From Prevotellaceae bacterium (GTDB lineage: Bacteria; Bacteroidota; Bacteroidia; Bacteroidales; Paludibacteraceae): a stretch of 64,000 bases of DNA. The notes under the pieces are model-generated. The model saw nothing but the letters and a program-made list of their open reading frames with translations, made no database searches and was not told the DNA's origin. Shown piece by piece: positions 49,506-56,871 of this stretch. Location: positions 1 through 64,000 of the forward strand of contig JAISVR010000025.1 in the NCBI GenBank assembly GCA_031271465.1, in the 5' to 3' direction. Each line of letters starts with the position of its first letter. Within the stretch, counting starts at the first letter, position 1. A program made the translations under genes and the position numbers.

Positions 49506-50669
49506 TTAAGGATTAAATGGAGCATCTTCGCATTCCGAAGTTGGATTCCAAAACACATATTTACTCTTATTGGTAACTTTCAAATCGTTTATAATAAAAT
49601 ATTCGGGCATAGCTTTGTCCCAATTCTTTTCGATAGAATTCTTATTGCCTTCTACAAAGCCATGAATTGTTGTGCCCCATTTTTCCCAATCGTACATATC
49701 TTGCCAAAAACTGCCCCGGAAATTATCGTACTGCGTATTTCTACCTACATAGTTGTTGTGTAAATCCATTTGGCGGTCGCAAGGACTGTTGAGAGCCGTG
49801 CGTTCCCAAAATTCATCCATCACCATTTTGGAAGCACCTTCGGTTAAATACCGGCGAAGCATCATACTAACATACAAGTGTTTGAAAGCATCACCCCGTT
49901 TGCCGCAACTAATATCAGGTCCATAATACTGATAAGCTTTGTAGCTTGCGCGTTCCTTGGTTTGCAGTACGCGATACACCAGATAGCTGCCTCCGGAAAC
50001 AAAAAGCAACGACGACAGATAAATATTTTCTTCCATCAAAAATGTTTTGTCCATTTCGGGCATATCGGCAGGAATACTGTCGCGTATTACCTCAAAATCG
50101 AAAACTGTGGCAAAACTGTCTTTTTTAGCCAAAGCATTTAAAGCTTGATATTTTTTGAGTTCTCGAGGCGACATATTGAGGAATTCAACCTCATCTTCGG
50201 GCGATATAAACGGATGAAAAACATCGCCCTGAGTTGTGCCCGACGATGAAATAAATTTCAATTCACCCTTGTCGGGCAAAGCAATCTGATTGTTGTTTTG
50301 CACAAGTCCGGCAAACTTTTTCGGGTCGAAATCTGCCATAATACCTCGAAAAGCTTTTTGCGGGTATAATTCGAGCAATCGCATTTCCATGTATTGAGGC
50401 AGCGATATGTGTTGAGCGATGATTTTTTTACCCAATTCCGTTTGCGATTTCGCGCTTGAACTGTCGAAAATTTCTTCGTATTCTTTTCCTATAACATACA
50501 TCATATCGGCAGGATACATCAATTCCATAGGGTTTACTTCCCTGTTGGCAATAGTGTCTTGTAAGACCGTACTATCTTTCTGCGCAGGTTGTACCGGCAA
50601 TTTGGATTTCGATTTGCAAGCCGAAAAAAATACAACTGCAACGCCGAAGAAAAAGATGAGTTTTCGCAT
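49506..50669 (-). CDS. Lipoprotein with DUF6973-like domain
   Basis: Lipoprotein of about 387 residues; ATG 50669 gives a proper lipoprotein signal (MRKLIFFFGVAVVFFSAC). The C-terminal half has GDAFKHLYVSMMLRRYL and MDLHNNYVGRNTQYD, the spaced D-x-x-H ... DLHNNxxGR pattern of DUF6973, a family thought from its conserved His/Asp/Asn to be a metal-binding hydrolase-like fold. I recall the match by pattern, not by search. The N-terminal 200 residues are helical and unrecognised. Single gene, flanked by repeats. Confidence 0.6.
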   Translation of the reverse strand: MRKLIFFFGVAVVFFSACKSKSKLPVQPAQKDSTVLQDTIANREVNPMELMYPADMMYVIGKEYEEIFDSSSAKSQTELGKKIIAQHISLPQYMEMRLLELYPQKAFRGIMADFDPKKFAGLVQNNNQIALPDKGELKFISSSGTTQGDVFHPFISPEDEVEFLNMSPRELKKYQALNALAKKDSFATVFDFEVIRDSIPADMPEMDKTFLMEENIYLSSLLFVSGGSYLVYRVLQTKERASYKAYQYYGPDISCGKRGDAFKHLYVSMMLRRYLTEGASKMVMDEFWERTALNSPCDRQMDLHNNYVGRNTQYDNFRGSFWQDMYDWEKWGTTIHGFVEGNKNSIEKNWDKAMPEYFIINDLKVTNKSKYVFWNPTSECEDAPFNP

Positions 50670-50770
50670 TATATTTATCTCCATATTTTGGGGTGTAAAA
50701 TTACAACTATTTTATACAAAAATAAAGTACACAATCGAACTTTCTTGCCAAGCGGTTTATCATTTAATTT

Positions 50771-50901
50771 CGGAATAATCCCTTTGAGACTTGTTTCGTC
50801 ATTGCGAGGAACGAAGCAATCTCGTACTATTTTTTCTCCGGACTGCTTCGTCATTCCTCTTCGCAATGACAGATATGCAAGCCTAAAAGGGATAAGTCCA
50901 T
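50771..50901. repeat. Complete composite repeat with outer tags
   Basis: Outer tag CGGAATAATCCCTTTGAGAC at 50771, left arm CGTCATTGCGAGGAACGAAG at 50797-50821, right arm 50840-50870 (expanded, ends CTTCGCAATGAC), outer tag CCTAAAAGGGATAAGTCC ending near 50899. It shows that the full element is about 130 bp with nested inverted repeats. Confidence 0.8.
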
Positions 50902-50909
50902 TTATTTTG

Positions 50910-50917
50910 TACTTTTG
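50910..50917 (+). promoter_or_regulatory. -7 box of the DUF5131 gene
   Basis: TACTTTTG (TAnnTTTG), 17 bp before the ATG at 50935. Confidence 0.6.
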
Positions 50918-50934
50918 CATAAAAAAAAATCTCT

Positions 50935-51708
50935 ATGTCCAACTATTGGAATCCCTGGCACGGCTGTGTCAAACTAAGTCCCGGATGCAAGCATTGTTAT
51001 GTTTATCGACAAGATGCGATGTATGGCTCGGAAATCAGTAGCAGCGAAGTGCGGAAAAACGCAGATTTCGATTTACCTCTCAGACGCAAACGCGATAAGT
51101 CGTACAAATTGCGTGCCGGACAGATTATTTATACCTGCATGACTTCCGATTTCCTTGTTGCCGAGGCTGACCAATGGCGTGCCGAAGCATGGGCAATGAT
51201 TAAACGCCGGAAAGATTTACGCTTTTTCTTTTTTACCAAACGAATCGACCGTTTTCAAGTTGCTTTGCCCGAGGATTGGGGCGATGGCTACGAAAATGTG
51301 ATTGTGGGCTGCACGGTAGAAAATCAGGCAATGGCAGATTACCGCTTGCCGATTTTCAACGCGTTGCCTATTCGACACAAGACAATTATTATTGCGCCCA
51401 TGCTCGAAAAAATGGATATTTCTCGTTATCTGAACAATTCGATTTTAGAAGTAGCTACGAGTGGCGAATCGGGTGCGGGAGCACGCGTATGTAATTACGA
51501 TTGGATGTTGGATATTCGCCGGCAATGTATCGAAAAAGATATTCCTTTCTGTTTTCATCAAACGGGCGCAAAGTTTCTCAAAGACGGCAAACTTTATCGT
51601 ATTCCCCGCCGGCATCAAATTTCGCAGGCACGCAAAGCGAATATCGACTACAATCTTCGGCGCGATTTGGAAATGGACTTTCCGGTTATTGAAAGGCAAT
51701 TATTTTAG
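50935..51708 (+). CDS. DUF5131 (phage Gp37/Gp68-like) family protein
   Basis: Protein of 257 residues of the DUF5131 family, found in phages and bacteria. The N-terminus WNPWHGCVKLSPGCKHCY has three Cys in a C-x6-C-x2-C pattern, like a radical-SAM-type metal or FeS site, but the usual CxxxCxxC is not met. Other family blocks: RAGQIIYTCMTSDFLVAEAD, RRKDLRFFFFTKRIDRF and SGESGAGARVCNYDWM. The fold is probably a TIM barrel; the reaction is unknown. Bacteroidota genomes often carry this as a single chromosomal gene. Own promoter right after a repeat. Confidence 0.87.
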   Translation: MSNYWNPWHGCVKLSPGCKHCYVYRQDAMYGSEISSSEVRKNADFDLPLRRKRDKSYKLRAGQIIYTCMTSDFLVAEADQWRAEAWAMIKRRKDLRFFFFTKRIDRFQVALPEDWGDGYENVIVGCTVENQAMADYRLPIFNALPIRHKTIIIAPMLEKMDISRYLNNSILEVATSGESGAGARVCNYDWMLDIRRQCIEKDIPFCFHQTGAKFLKDGKLYRIPRRHQISQARKANIDYNLRRDLEMDFPVIERQLF

Positions 51709-51823
51709 GTTTCGGCTATACTTCAATTTCGATATGATAGAGAAAAAACAGTAAGAAACTATTAAAATACCGCTCGATAGAACTAAAAACTAAGAGTTAA
51801 GAACTAAAAGTAAAAAAACGAAC

Positions 51824-51850
51824 TGTCGTTGCGGGCTTGACCCGCAATCG
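51824..51850. repeat. Hairpin TTGCGGG-cttga-CCCGCAA
   Basis: 7-bp perfect arms at 51829-51835 and 51841-51847, in a CGTTGCGGG...CCCGCAATCG context. First of four unrelated small palindromes packed in 51824-52010. Confidence 0.65.
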
Positions 51851-51871
51851 CATAGCAACAATGTTACCGTC

Positions 51872-51894
51872 CTTCGGAATTTGTAATTCCGAAG
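51872..51894. repeat. Palindrome CTTCGGAATT-tgt-AATTCCGAAG
   Basis: Perfect 10-bp arms and a 3-nt loop. Second palindrome of the cluster after the DUF5131 gene. Confidence 0.65.
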
Positions 51895-51946
51895 TTGTGA
51901 GAGCAAGCATTTTAAATGCGAAATAATACAAATTTGATTGGACCGA

Positions 51947-51974
51947 GTAGAGATGCAATGCATTGCGTCTCTAC
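51947..51974. repeat. 28-bp palindrome, GTAGAGACG family (copy 3)
   Basis: Starts GTAGAGATGCAATG and ends CATTGCGTCTCTAC. Same length and ends as copies at 12558 and 16280. Confidence 0.75.
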
Positions 51975-51981
51975 ATGTGAG

Positions 51982-52010
51982 ACCTGTTAGGTTAAAAACC
52001 TAACAGGTTT
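51982..52010. terminator. Hairpin ACCTGTTAGGTT / AACCTAACAGGT
   Basis: 12-bp perfect arms, short A-loop, followed by TTT; it lies between convergent DUF5131 and GNAT genes and may end either transcript, although it also looks like one more mobile palindrome. Confidence 0.55.
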
Positions 52011-52025
52011 AATCACCACCAGCCC

Positions 52026-52550
52026 TTACTTGTTGGGATTAATTTTTTGCAGAAACAACACATCGGTATAACCATCGGCAGCAGAAAGCCAGTGTTTCAA
52101 CACGCCTGCCGGTTCGAAATCCGCATTACGAAAAAGCTTGAGGCTGGCATAATTGTCGGCAGGAACATGACAGTAAACTTGATGAAGGTTGAGGAACGAA
52201 AAGCAATAATCGCTTATCAGCGACAGTGTTTGGGCAGCAAAGCCGCGGCGACGATAGCGTTTGTCAATAAGCACTCCTAATGCTACACGGCGGTGGAAAA
52301 AATCAAAGTCGAATAAATCCACACAACCCACTGTAGCACAGTCCTCTTTACTTTCAATCATCAGGCGCAACTGTTTGGCAGTATAAATATCCTTGTCGGC
52401 ATTGCGAACAAACTCTTCCAACGCATATTTCGAATAAGGCGTAACCGTATTTCCAAACCGCCACAGCGCACAATCGTTTTCCCATTCATACAACCGTTTT
52501 AGGTCATCCGGCTCCACGGCGCGGAGTGTTATGTTGTCGTTTTCGAGCAT
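52026..52550 (-). CDS. GNAT-family N-acetyltransferase
   Basis: Acetyl-CoA-dependent transferase of 174 residues, RimJ/RimL type. It starts with ITLRAVEPDDLKRLYEWEND, has the beta4 strand CVDLFDFDFFHRRVALGVLI and the acetyl-CoA pyrophosphate loop DKRYRRRGFAAQTL (R-x-x-G-x-A), then the VPADNYASLKLFRNADFEPA end. The substrate, a protein amino group or a small molecule, is unknown. Single gene between repeats. Confidence 0.92.
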   Translation of the reverse strand: MLENDNITLRAVEPDDLKRLYEWENDCALWRFGNTVTPYSKYALEEFVRNADKDIYTAKQLRLMIESKEDCATVGCVDLFDFDFFHRRVALGVLIDKRYRRRGFAAQTLSLISDYCFSFLNLHQVYCHVPADNYASLKLFRNADFEPAGVLKHWLSAADGYTDVLFLQKINPNK

Positions 52551-52604
52551 CTTGAATTGATTATTATTTTAAAACTTATCCGCAAAAATACCCAAAAAAC
52601 AAAT

Positions 52605-52765
52605 ATTGTGCTGCTCTGCAGCTTATAGATGTTGAAGGCTTATATAGCACAAAGATTAGCGCTGCGTTGCAGCTCTAAGACACAAAGTGTCGTAAATCTT
52701 TGTAGAAATTAAACAACACTACATAGTACCGTAATATTTTTTTGTACGGATAAGCATTTTTTTTT
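52605..52765. repeat. Composite repeat (copy 2)
   Basis: Diverged copy of 40120-40342, with the same block order: GCTGCTCTGCAGCTTA, CACAAAGATT, CTGCGTTGCAGCT, GACACAAAGTGTC, then GTAAATCTTTGTAGAAATTA, ACATAGTACCG and ACGGATAAGCATT. Confidence 0.6.
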
Positions 52766-52805
52766 TGAAACTATCCCTTTTAGGGTTGTAAAGCAAATAC
52801 CATCT

Positions 52806-52902
52806 CCGTCATTACTTCCGTTGGTCGTGATTGCTAATTGCGAAGAACGAAACAATGATGTACCATTTTTTCTCTGGATTGCTTCTTCTCAAACCTAAGG
52901 TG
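52806..52902. repeat. Degenerate CGTCATTACTTCC variant repeat
   Basis: CCGTCATTACTTCCGTTGG, then GATTGCTAATTGCGAAGAAC and GGATTGCTTCTTC. It shares the unusual variant left arm with 13328-13380. Confidence 0.65.
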
Positions 52903-52910
52903 TAATTCCG

Positions 52911-53768
52911 TTATTTTTTTACAATTGTTCGTTGCAAAAAGGTTATTGCTCCTGCAAACACAATACCAAGTTTAACCAGTGCCTTGTACAACAAATTGTT
53001 GTGAGCAAAGTGTTTGCAATAAAAAATATCCATCGCCTGATAAAATCGTTTCACATACCGCCAATCGCTTCCGTGAGGGCTTTGTCCTTTATAGTGAACA
53101 ATGGTTTCGGGCAAATAATAATTCTCATAACCGGCTTGCCGTATGCGGTACGAAAGGTCAATATCTTCGCCGTACATAAAAAACGCTTCATCCAAACCGC
53201 CAGTTTTATCCAATAGCTCGCGCCGTAGAAACATGCAGGCTCCAGCCAGAACATCGACCTTATGCGTTTGGTATTCGTTGAGATAACGCAAGTGGTAGCG
53301 ACCAAACAGGCGTGAGTTCGGGAAAAGCTTGCCTAATCCCAGCATTTTGCAAAACGACACCCACGGTGTAGGAAAACCGCGCTTCGATTCGGGTAGAAAT
53401 GCACCCGTTCCGTCAATCATGCGTACCCCCACGGCTCCGGCGTCGGGGTTATTATCCATAAAACTGCAAACAGTCGAAAACAATTCGCTGCCAACCACCG
53501 TATCGGGGTTAAGTAACAAGATGTATTTCCCGCGTGCTTGCATTATACCTAAATTATTTGCTTTGGCAAAGCCGAGATTTTCGCTGTTTGCAACGAAACG
53601 CACCGCAGGAAACAACGGTGCAAGTTCTTCCACCGAACCGTCGGAAGAATTGTTATCTATCACAATTACTTCGCAACGAGCAATAATACTCGAAGCCAAC
53701 ACCGAGCGCAGGCAGTCTGCCAATAGGCGTTTTACATTATAATTGACTATGATAACAGAGAGCAACAT
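52911..53768 (-). CDS. Glycosyltransferase family 2 (rhamnosyltransferase-like)
   Basis: GT-A glycosyltransferase of 285 residues. It begins LLSVIIVNYNVKRLLADCL (GT2 start), has the nucleotide-binding VIVIDNNSSDGS, the metal site LLLNPDTVV and the acceptor region EAFFMYGEDIDLSYRIRQAG. These match the dTDP-rhamnosyl/galactofuranosyl-like GT2 group of cell-surface polysaccharide synthesis. It starts on the base next to the stop of the HAD gene, so the two are translationally coupled. Confidence 0.92.
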   Translation of the reverse strand: MLLSVIIVNYNVKRLLADCLRSVLASSIIARCEVIVIDNNSSDGSVEELAPLFPAVRFVANSENLGFAKANNLGIMQARGKYILLLNPDTVVGSELFSTVCSFMDNNPDAGAVGVRMIDGTGAFLPESKRGFPTPWVSFCKMLGLGKLFPNSRLFGRYHLRYLNEYQTHKVDVLAGACMFLRRELLDKTGGLDEAFFMYGEDIDLSYRIRQAGYENYYLPETIVHYKGQSPHGSDWRYVKRFYQAMDIFYCKHFAHNNLLYKALVKLGIVFAGAITFLQRTIVKK

Positions 53769-54191
53769 TTAGGCTAACAATTTTCCGAAAAGACCTTTTT
53801 TCTGAGGTTTTTTGTATTCGTTTTGCAACTCGTGCGCATACGGTTCAAACGCCTTGTTGTTTTTTATCATTTGGTAAATAACGCCCCACTCGGGCAAGCC
53901 GCCGAGATTACGGTCGTCGACAAACAAGTCTACGGGCAGCTTGCGGCTCACGAGGCTTCCGTCCACTTGTTCGGGTATCATACTGTTTACGGCATAAAAC
54001 TCCAGTCCACGCTCGCGGCAATAATTCACGGCATCTTCAAGCAGTTTGCCTTCGCGTACAGTCCACATAATGAGCACATGTTTGTCCTGTTGGAGCATTT
54101 TAAGGGTTTCGATGGCAAACGGAATTTCGCGCCCGATAGCAGGGTAAGCATGTTCTACTATAGTTCCGTCAAAATCAATAGCTATTGTCAT
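53769..54191 (-). CDS. Small HAD-fold hydrolase (BT0820-like)
   Basis: Protein of 140 residues with the HAD start IAIDFDGTIVEHAYPAIG (nucleophile Asp, D-x-D-G-T), a Thr/Ser motif near LIMWTVREG and an acidic FVDDRNLGG. There is no cap domain, so it is a minimal C0-type HAD phosphatase; the Bacteroides family includes the structurally solved BT0820. Immediately adjacent to the GT2 gene with no gap; perhaps both act on the same sugar phosphate route, an inference. Confidence 0.88.
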   Translation of the reverse strand: MTIAIDFDGTIVEHAYPAIGREIPFAIETLKMLQQDKHVLIMWTVREGKLLEDAVNYCRERGLEFYAVNSMIPEQVDGSLVSRKLPVDLFVDDRNLGGLPEWGVIYQMIKNNKAFEPYAHELQNEYKKPQKKGLFGKLLA

Positions 54192-54262
54192 ATCTTTATC
54201 GTTTAATTGTTGAACTGTTTAATTTAGTGTAAAGTGTAATGAGTAAAATATAATATATTTAC

Positions 54263-54538
54263 TCATTTCTTCATTTGCTCATTTGCTACCTCTTCCTTTT
54301 TTCCTGGCAAGCAAAATAGCAAAGCAATCGCTGCAATACCTGCCGAATAGAGAAAACTCTTGCCGCCATATGCCCAATACAGAGCCGCATTGATTGGAAT
54401 ATTTAATGCAATAGCAACAATGCACCAAGTTTTTGTCAATTTGCCTTTGCTGTGTAACCACAAACTGAGCGGAATGGAAGCTATGAGGTAAAGGGTAGTT
54501 ATACTGCTTAGTAAAGTTGGATTCATTTCAGATTTCAA
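54263..54538 (-). CDS. Small membrane protein of unknown function
   Basis: 91 residues with three predicted membrane helices (LLSSITTLYLIASIPLSLWL; TWCIVAIALNIPINAALYW; SFLYSAGIAAIALLFCL) and a charged C-terminus (PGKKEEVANEQMKK). No family recognised. It follows recR by 24 bp on the same strand, so it is probably in its operon. 54192-54262 contains no gene. Confidence 0.6.
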   Translation of the reverse strand: MKSEMNPTLLSSITTLYLIASIPLSLWLHSKGKLTKTWCIVAIALNIPINAALYWAYGGKSFLYSAGIAAIALLFCLPGKKEEVANEQMKK

Positions 54539-54562
54539 ATATGTTGTGCAATGTGTTTTCTT

Positions 54563-55183
54563 TTAATTTTTCATTGTAAACGGCACCCTATTGACAATGC
54601 TACGCCCGAGAGTAACCTCGTCGGCATATTCCAATTCGTCGCCAATACTCACACCACGGGCGATAGTAGTAATCGGTACGCCGCTATCGGCTATTTTTCT
54701 ATAAATATAAAAATTCGTAGTATCACCTTCCATTGTCGGACTAAGTGCAAGCAATACCTCGTGCACTTCGCCGCCATGCACACGCTGTACAAGGCTGTCG
54801 ATTTCAAGGTCGGCAGGACCGATACCGTCCATCGGCGAAATAATTCCGCCCAATACATGATACACACCCCGAAACTGCTGTGTATTTTCTACCGACATCA
54901 CATCTTTGATATTTTCTACCACGCATAGCAAACTGTGGTCGCGAGCCGGATTGGCGCAAATGTCGCACAAATCCGTGTCCGAAATATTATGACACGAACG
55001 ACAGCGTTTTACTTCCCGCCGCATGCGAATAACCGCATTGCCAAACAAGTCGACATCTTCTTCGCTTTGTTTAAGCAAATGCAACACTAAGCGTAACGCC
55101 GATTTACGCCCCACGCCGGGCAGTTTTGCAAATTCATTTACCGCATTTTCGAGCAACACGGAGGGATATTGTTGTAAACTCAT
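54563..55183 (-). CDS. recR: Recombination protein RecR
   Basis: Helps RecO load RecA at single-strand gaps. The 206 residues contain the helix-hairpin-helix ([20 protein letters not shown]), a four-Cys zinc site (C-RSC...C-DIC), a Toprim domain ([16 protein letters not shown], then LEIDSLVQR) and the Walker-B-like end ([25 protein letters not shown], quoted in part). Intact. Promoter box at 55222-55229. Confidence 0.96.
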   Translation of the reverse strand: MSLQQYPSVLLENAVNEFAKLPGVGRKSALRLVLHLLKQSEEDVDLFGNAVIRMRREVKRCRSCHNISDTDLCDICANPARDHSLLCVVENIKDVMSVENTQQFRGVYHVLGGIISPMDGIGPADLEIDSLVQRVHGGEVHEVLLALSPTMEGDTTNFYIYRKIADSGVPITTIARGVSIGDELEYADEVTLGRSIVNRVPFTMKN

Positions 55184-55221
55184 TAATCTAAAGATTCTTT
55201 CGATAGAAAATTTGACAGGCG

Positions 55222-55229
55222 CAAATGTA
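55222..55229 (-). promoter_or_regulatory. -7 box of recR
   Basis: Minus strand reads TACATTTG (TAnnTTTG), 38 bp before the recR ATG at 55183. Confidence 0.6.
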
Positions 55230-55283
55230 GGTAAAAATGAAAGAAATTAATAATTAATAATTAATAATTTACGATTAAAAAAT

Positions 55284-55291
55284 TATCTTTG
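55284..55291 (+). promoter_or_regulatory. -7 box of the polysaccharide export operon
   Basis: TATCTTTG (TAnnTTTG), 28 bp before the TTG start at 55320; the only recognised promoter for the four genes that follow. Confidence 0.65.
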
Positions 55292-55319
55292 CACCACAAA
55301 AAACGCAAAAAGTTTAATC

Positions 55320-56105
55320 TTGGAATACAATATTCGGAATACGATAACTACTTTGCTGCTATCGATGGCGATGGTTTTGCTGGCTTCGTGTGTAAGTTCG
55401 AGGCAGACTAATTACCTGCAAAATATTTCGAGCTCCGACTCGCTTTACAGAAAAATTGATTCGGTGCCCGACTACACGCTACAAATAGGCGACCGTGTGT
55501 TTGTACGCATATCGACGCTTAACAAAGAATCGAGCAAACTTTTTGGAAGCGACCAGTCCATTACGCCAAACAGCATTTATGGTAACAACGAGTTGTATAG
55601 CTACACCATTGCAAAAGACGGTTGTATTGATTTCCCTTTTGTGGGTGCTATTCGCTTGCAGGGACTAACCGCACGCGAAGCAAAAGACGCGATACAACAT
55701 GCTTTGCGACCTTTTATACCCGATTGCGATGTTGATGTGCGGCTTACGAATGGATTTTTTAGCGTGATTGGAGTAGCCGGTTCGGGCAGATATCCTATTG
55801 GAGAAGAGCGGCTCAATGTATTTCAGGCATTGGCAATTTCGGGCGATTTAAAACCGTTTTCCGACCGAAAGAAAATTTTCCTGCTGCGTTCGTCGTCAGA
55901 CGGCACCCGGATAGAATCGTTTGATGTGCGCCGCAAAGATATTATCGGTTCCGAGTTTTACTACATTCGTCCCAACGATGTAATATATGTACAGGCAATA
56001 CGAGGACAGTTTTTTGGCATCGAATCGTTCAGTTCGCTACTCACCACAATTTCTTCGTCGCTGTCATTTGGTTATCTGATATACGACTGGGTATTTGGAT
56101 GGTAA
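55320..56105 (+). CDS. Wza-like polysaccharide export lipoprotein 1
   Basis: Outer-membrane polysaccharide export (OPX) protein of 261 residues. The TTG start at 55320 is favoured because it gives a full lipoprotein signal ending LLASC; the next ATG leaves only six residues before the Cys. Poly_export domain (YTLQIGDRVFVRISTLNKES) and a SLBB-like domain (FFSVIGVAGSGRYPIGEERL) are present. The C-terminus ends in a hydrophobic segment (SLSFGYLIYDWVFGW) rather than the amphipathic Wza helix, typical of Bacteroidota OPX. A paralogue follows 15 bp downstream. Confidence 0.9.
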   Translation: MEYNIRNTITTLLLSMAMVLLASCVSSRQTNYLQNISSSDSLYRKIDSVPDYTLQIGDRVFVRISTLNKESSKLFGSDQSITPNSIYGNNELYSYTIAKDGCIDFPFVGAIRLQGLTAREAKDAIQHALRPFIPDCDVDVRLTNGFFSVIGVAGSGRYPIGEERLNVFQALAISGDLKPFSDRKKIFLLRSSSDGTRIESFDVRRKDIIGSEFYYIRPNDVIYVQAIRGQFFGIESFSSLLTTISSSLSFGYLIYDWVFGW

Positions 56106-56120
56106 AAATAATTACGAATA

Positions 56121-56858
56121 ATGAAATTGAATATCAAACATATATTATTGCTGCTGTTGTCTATACAGTTTATGTCGTGTGTAACCAATAAAAATACTCG
56201 CTATCTGCAAAAAGTGAAAACAGGTTACGCAAAAGTAGAACAACCTGAATATCACATTCAGGTGGACGATGAATTGTCTATCCGCCTTTTTTCGACCAAT
56301 GTTGAAGCCGTTGAACTGTTTGGAGGAAGCAACATAAATGCCAATATGTACACCTACCGCGTGTATCCCGACGGCACTATTGATATTCCTTTTGTGCGAA
56401 AAATAAAAGTGAGCGAACTAACCATGCGTGAGGCGCAGGAGAAAATCGCCCTTAGACTGAAAGATTTTATCAACGGCGAGCTGGCGGTAAAGCTGGCGGT
56501 GAACAACAAAAAGTTTTTTGTAATAGGCGAAGGAAACCGAAAAGGCAGGTATGATATTTACAAAGAGCGACTCAATGTTTTCGAGGCTCTTGCCATGGCA
56601 GGCGATCTTGGAATAGATGCCGACCGCCGCAATATAAAAATTATCAGGCAAACACCTCAGGGCGAAAAAATACTTAAATTCGACCTGCGTTCGCGCGATA
56701 TTATCGACTCGGAATATTACTACATCGAACCCAACGACATAATATATGCGAGCCGACCTATGGGCAGTTTTTTCCGCATCACATCGTGGGGAGCATTTAT
56801 TGGAGTAGTTACCTCATCGCTTAGCTTCGTGCTGCTGGTAATGCAATATTCAAATTAA
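56121..56858 (+). CDS. Wza-like polysaccharide export lipoprotein 2
   Basis: Second OPX protein, 245 residues, with its own lipoprotein signal (KHILLLLLSIQFMSC). Same domain order as its neighbour: YHIQVDDELSIRLFSTN, YPDGTIDIPFVRKIKVSEL, KFFVIGEGNRKGRYDIYKE, and hydrophobic C-terminal VTSSLSFVLLVMQYSN. The pair shares RLNVF-x-ALA-x-(A/S)GDL and (Y/I)I-x-PNDIIY blocks, so they arose by tandem duplication. Thirteen bp separate it from the Wzc-like gene. Confidence 0.9.
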   Translation: MKLNIKHILLLLLSIQFMSCVTNKNTRYLQKVKTGYAKVEQPEYHIQVDDELSIRLFSTNVEAVELFGGSNINANMYTYRVYPDGTIDIPFVRKIKVSELTMREAQEKIALRLKDFINGELAVKLAVNNKKFFVIGEGNRKGRYDIYKERLNVFEALAMAGDLGIDADRRNIKIIRQTPQGEKILKFDLRSRDIIDSEYYYIEPNDIIYASRPMGSFFRITSWGAFIGVVTSSLSFVLLVMQYSN

Positions 56859-56871
56859 AAAGACAACGATA

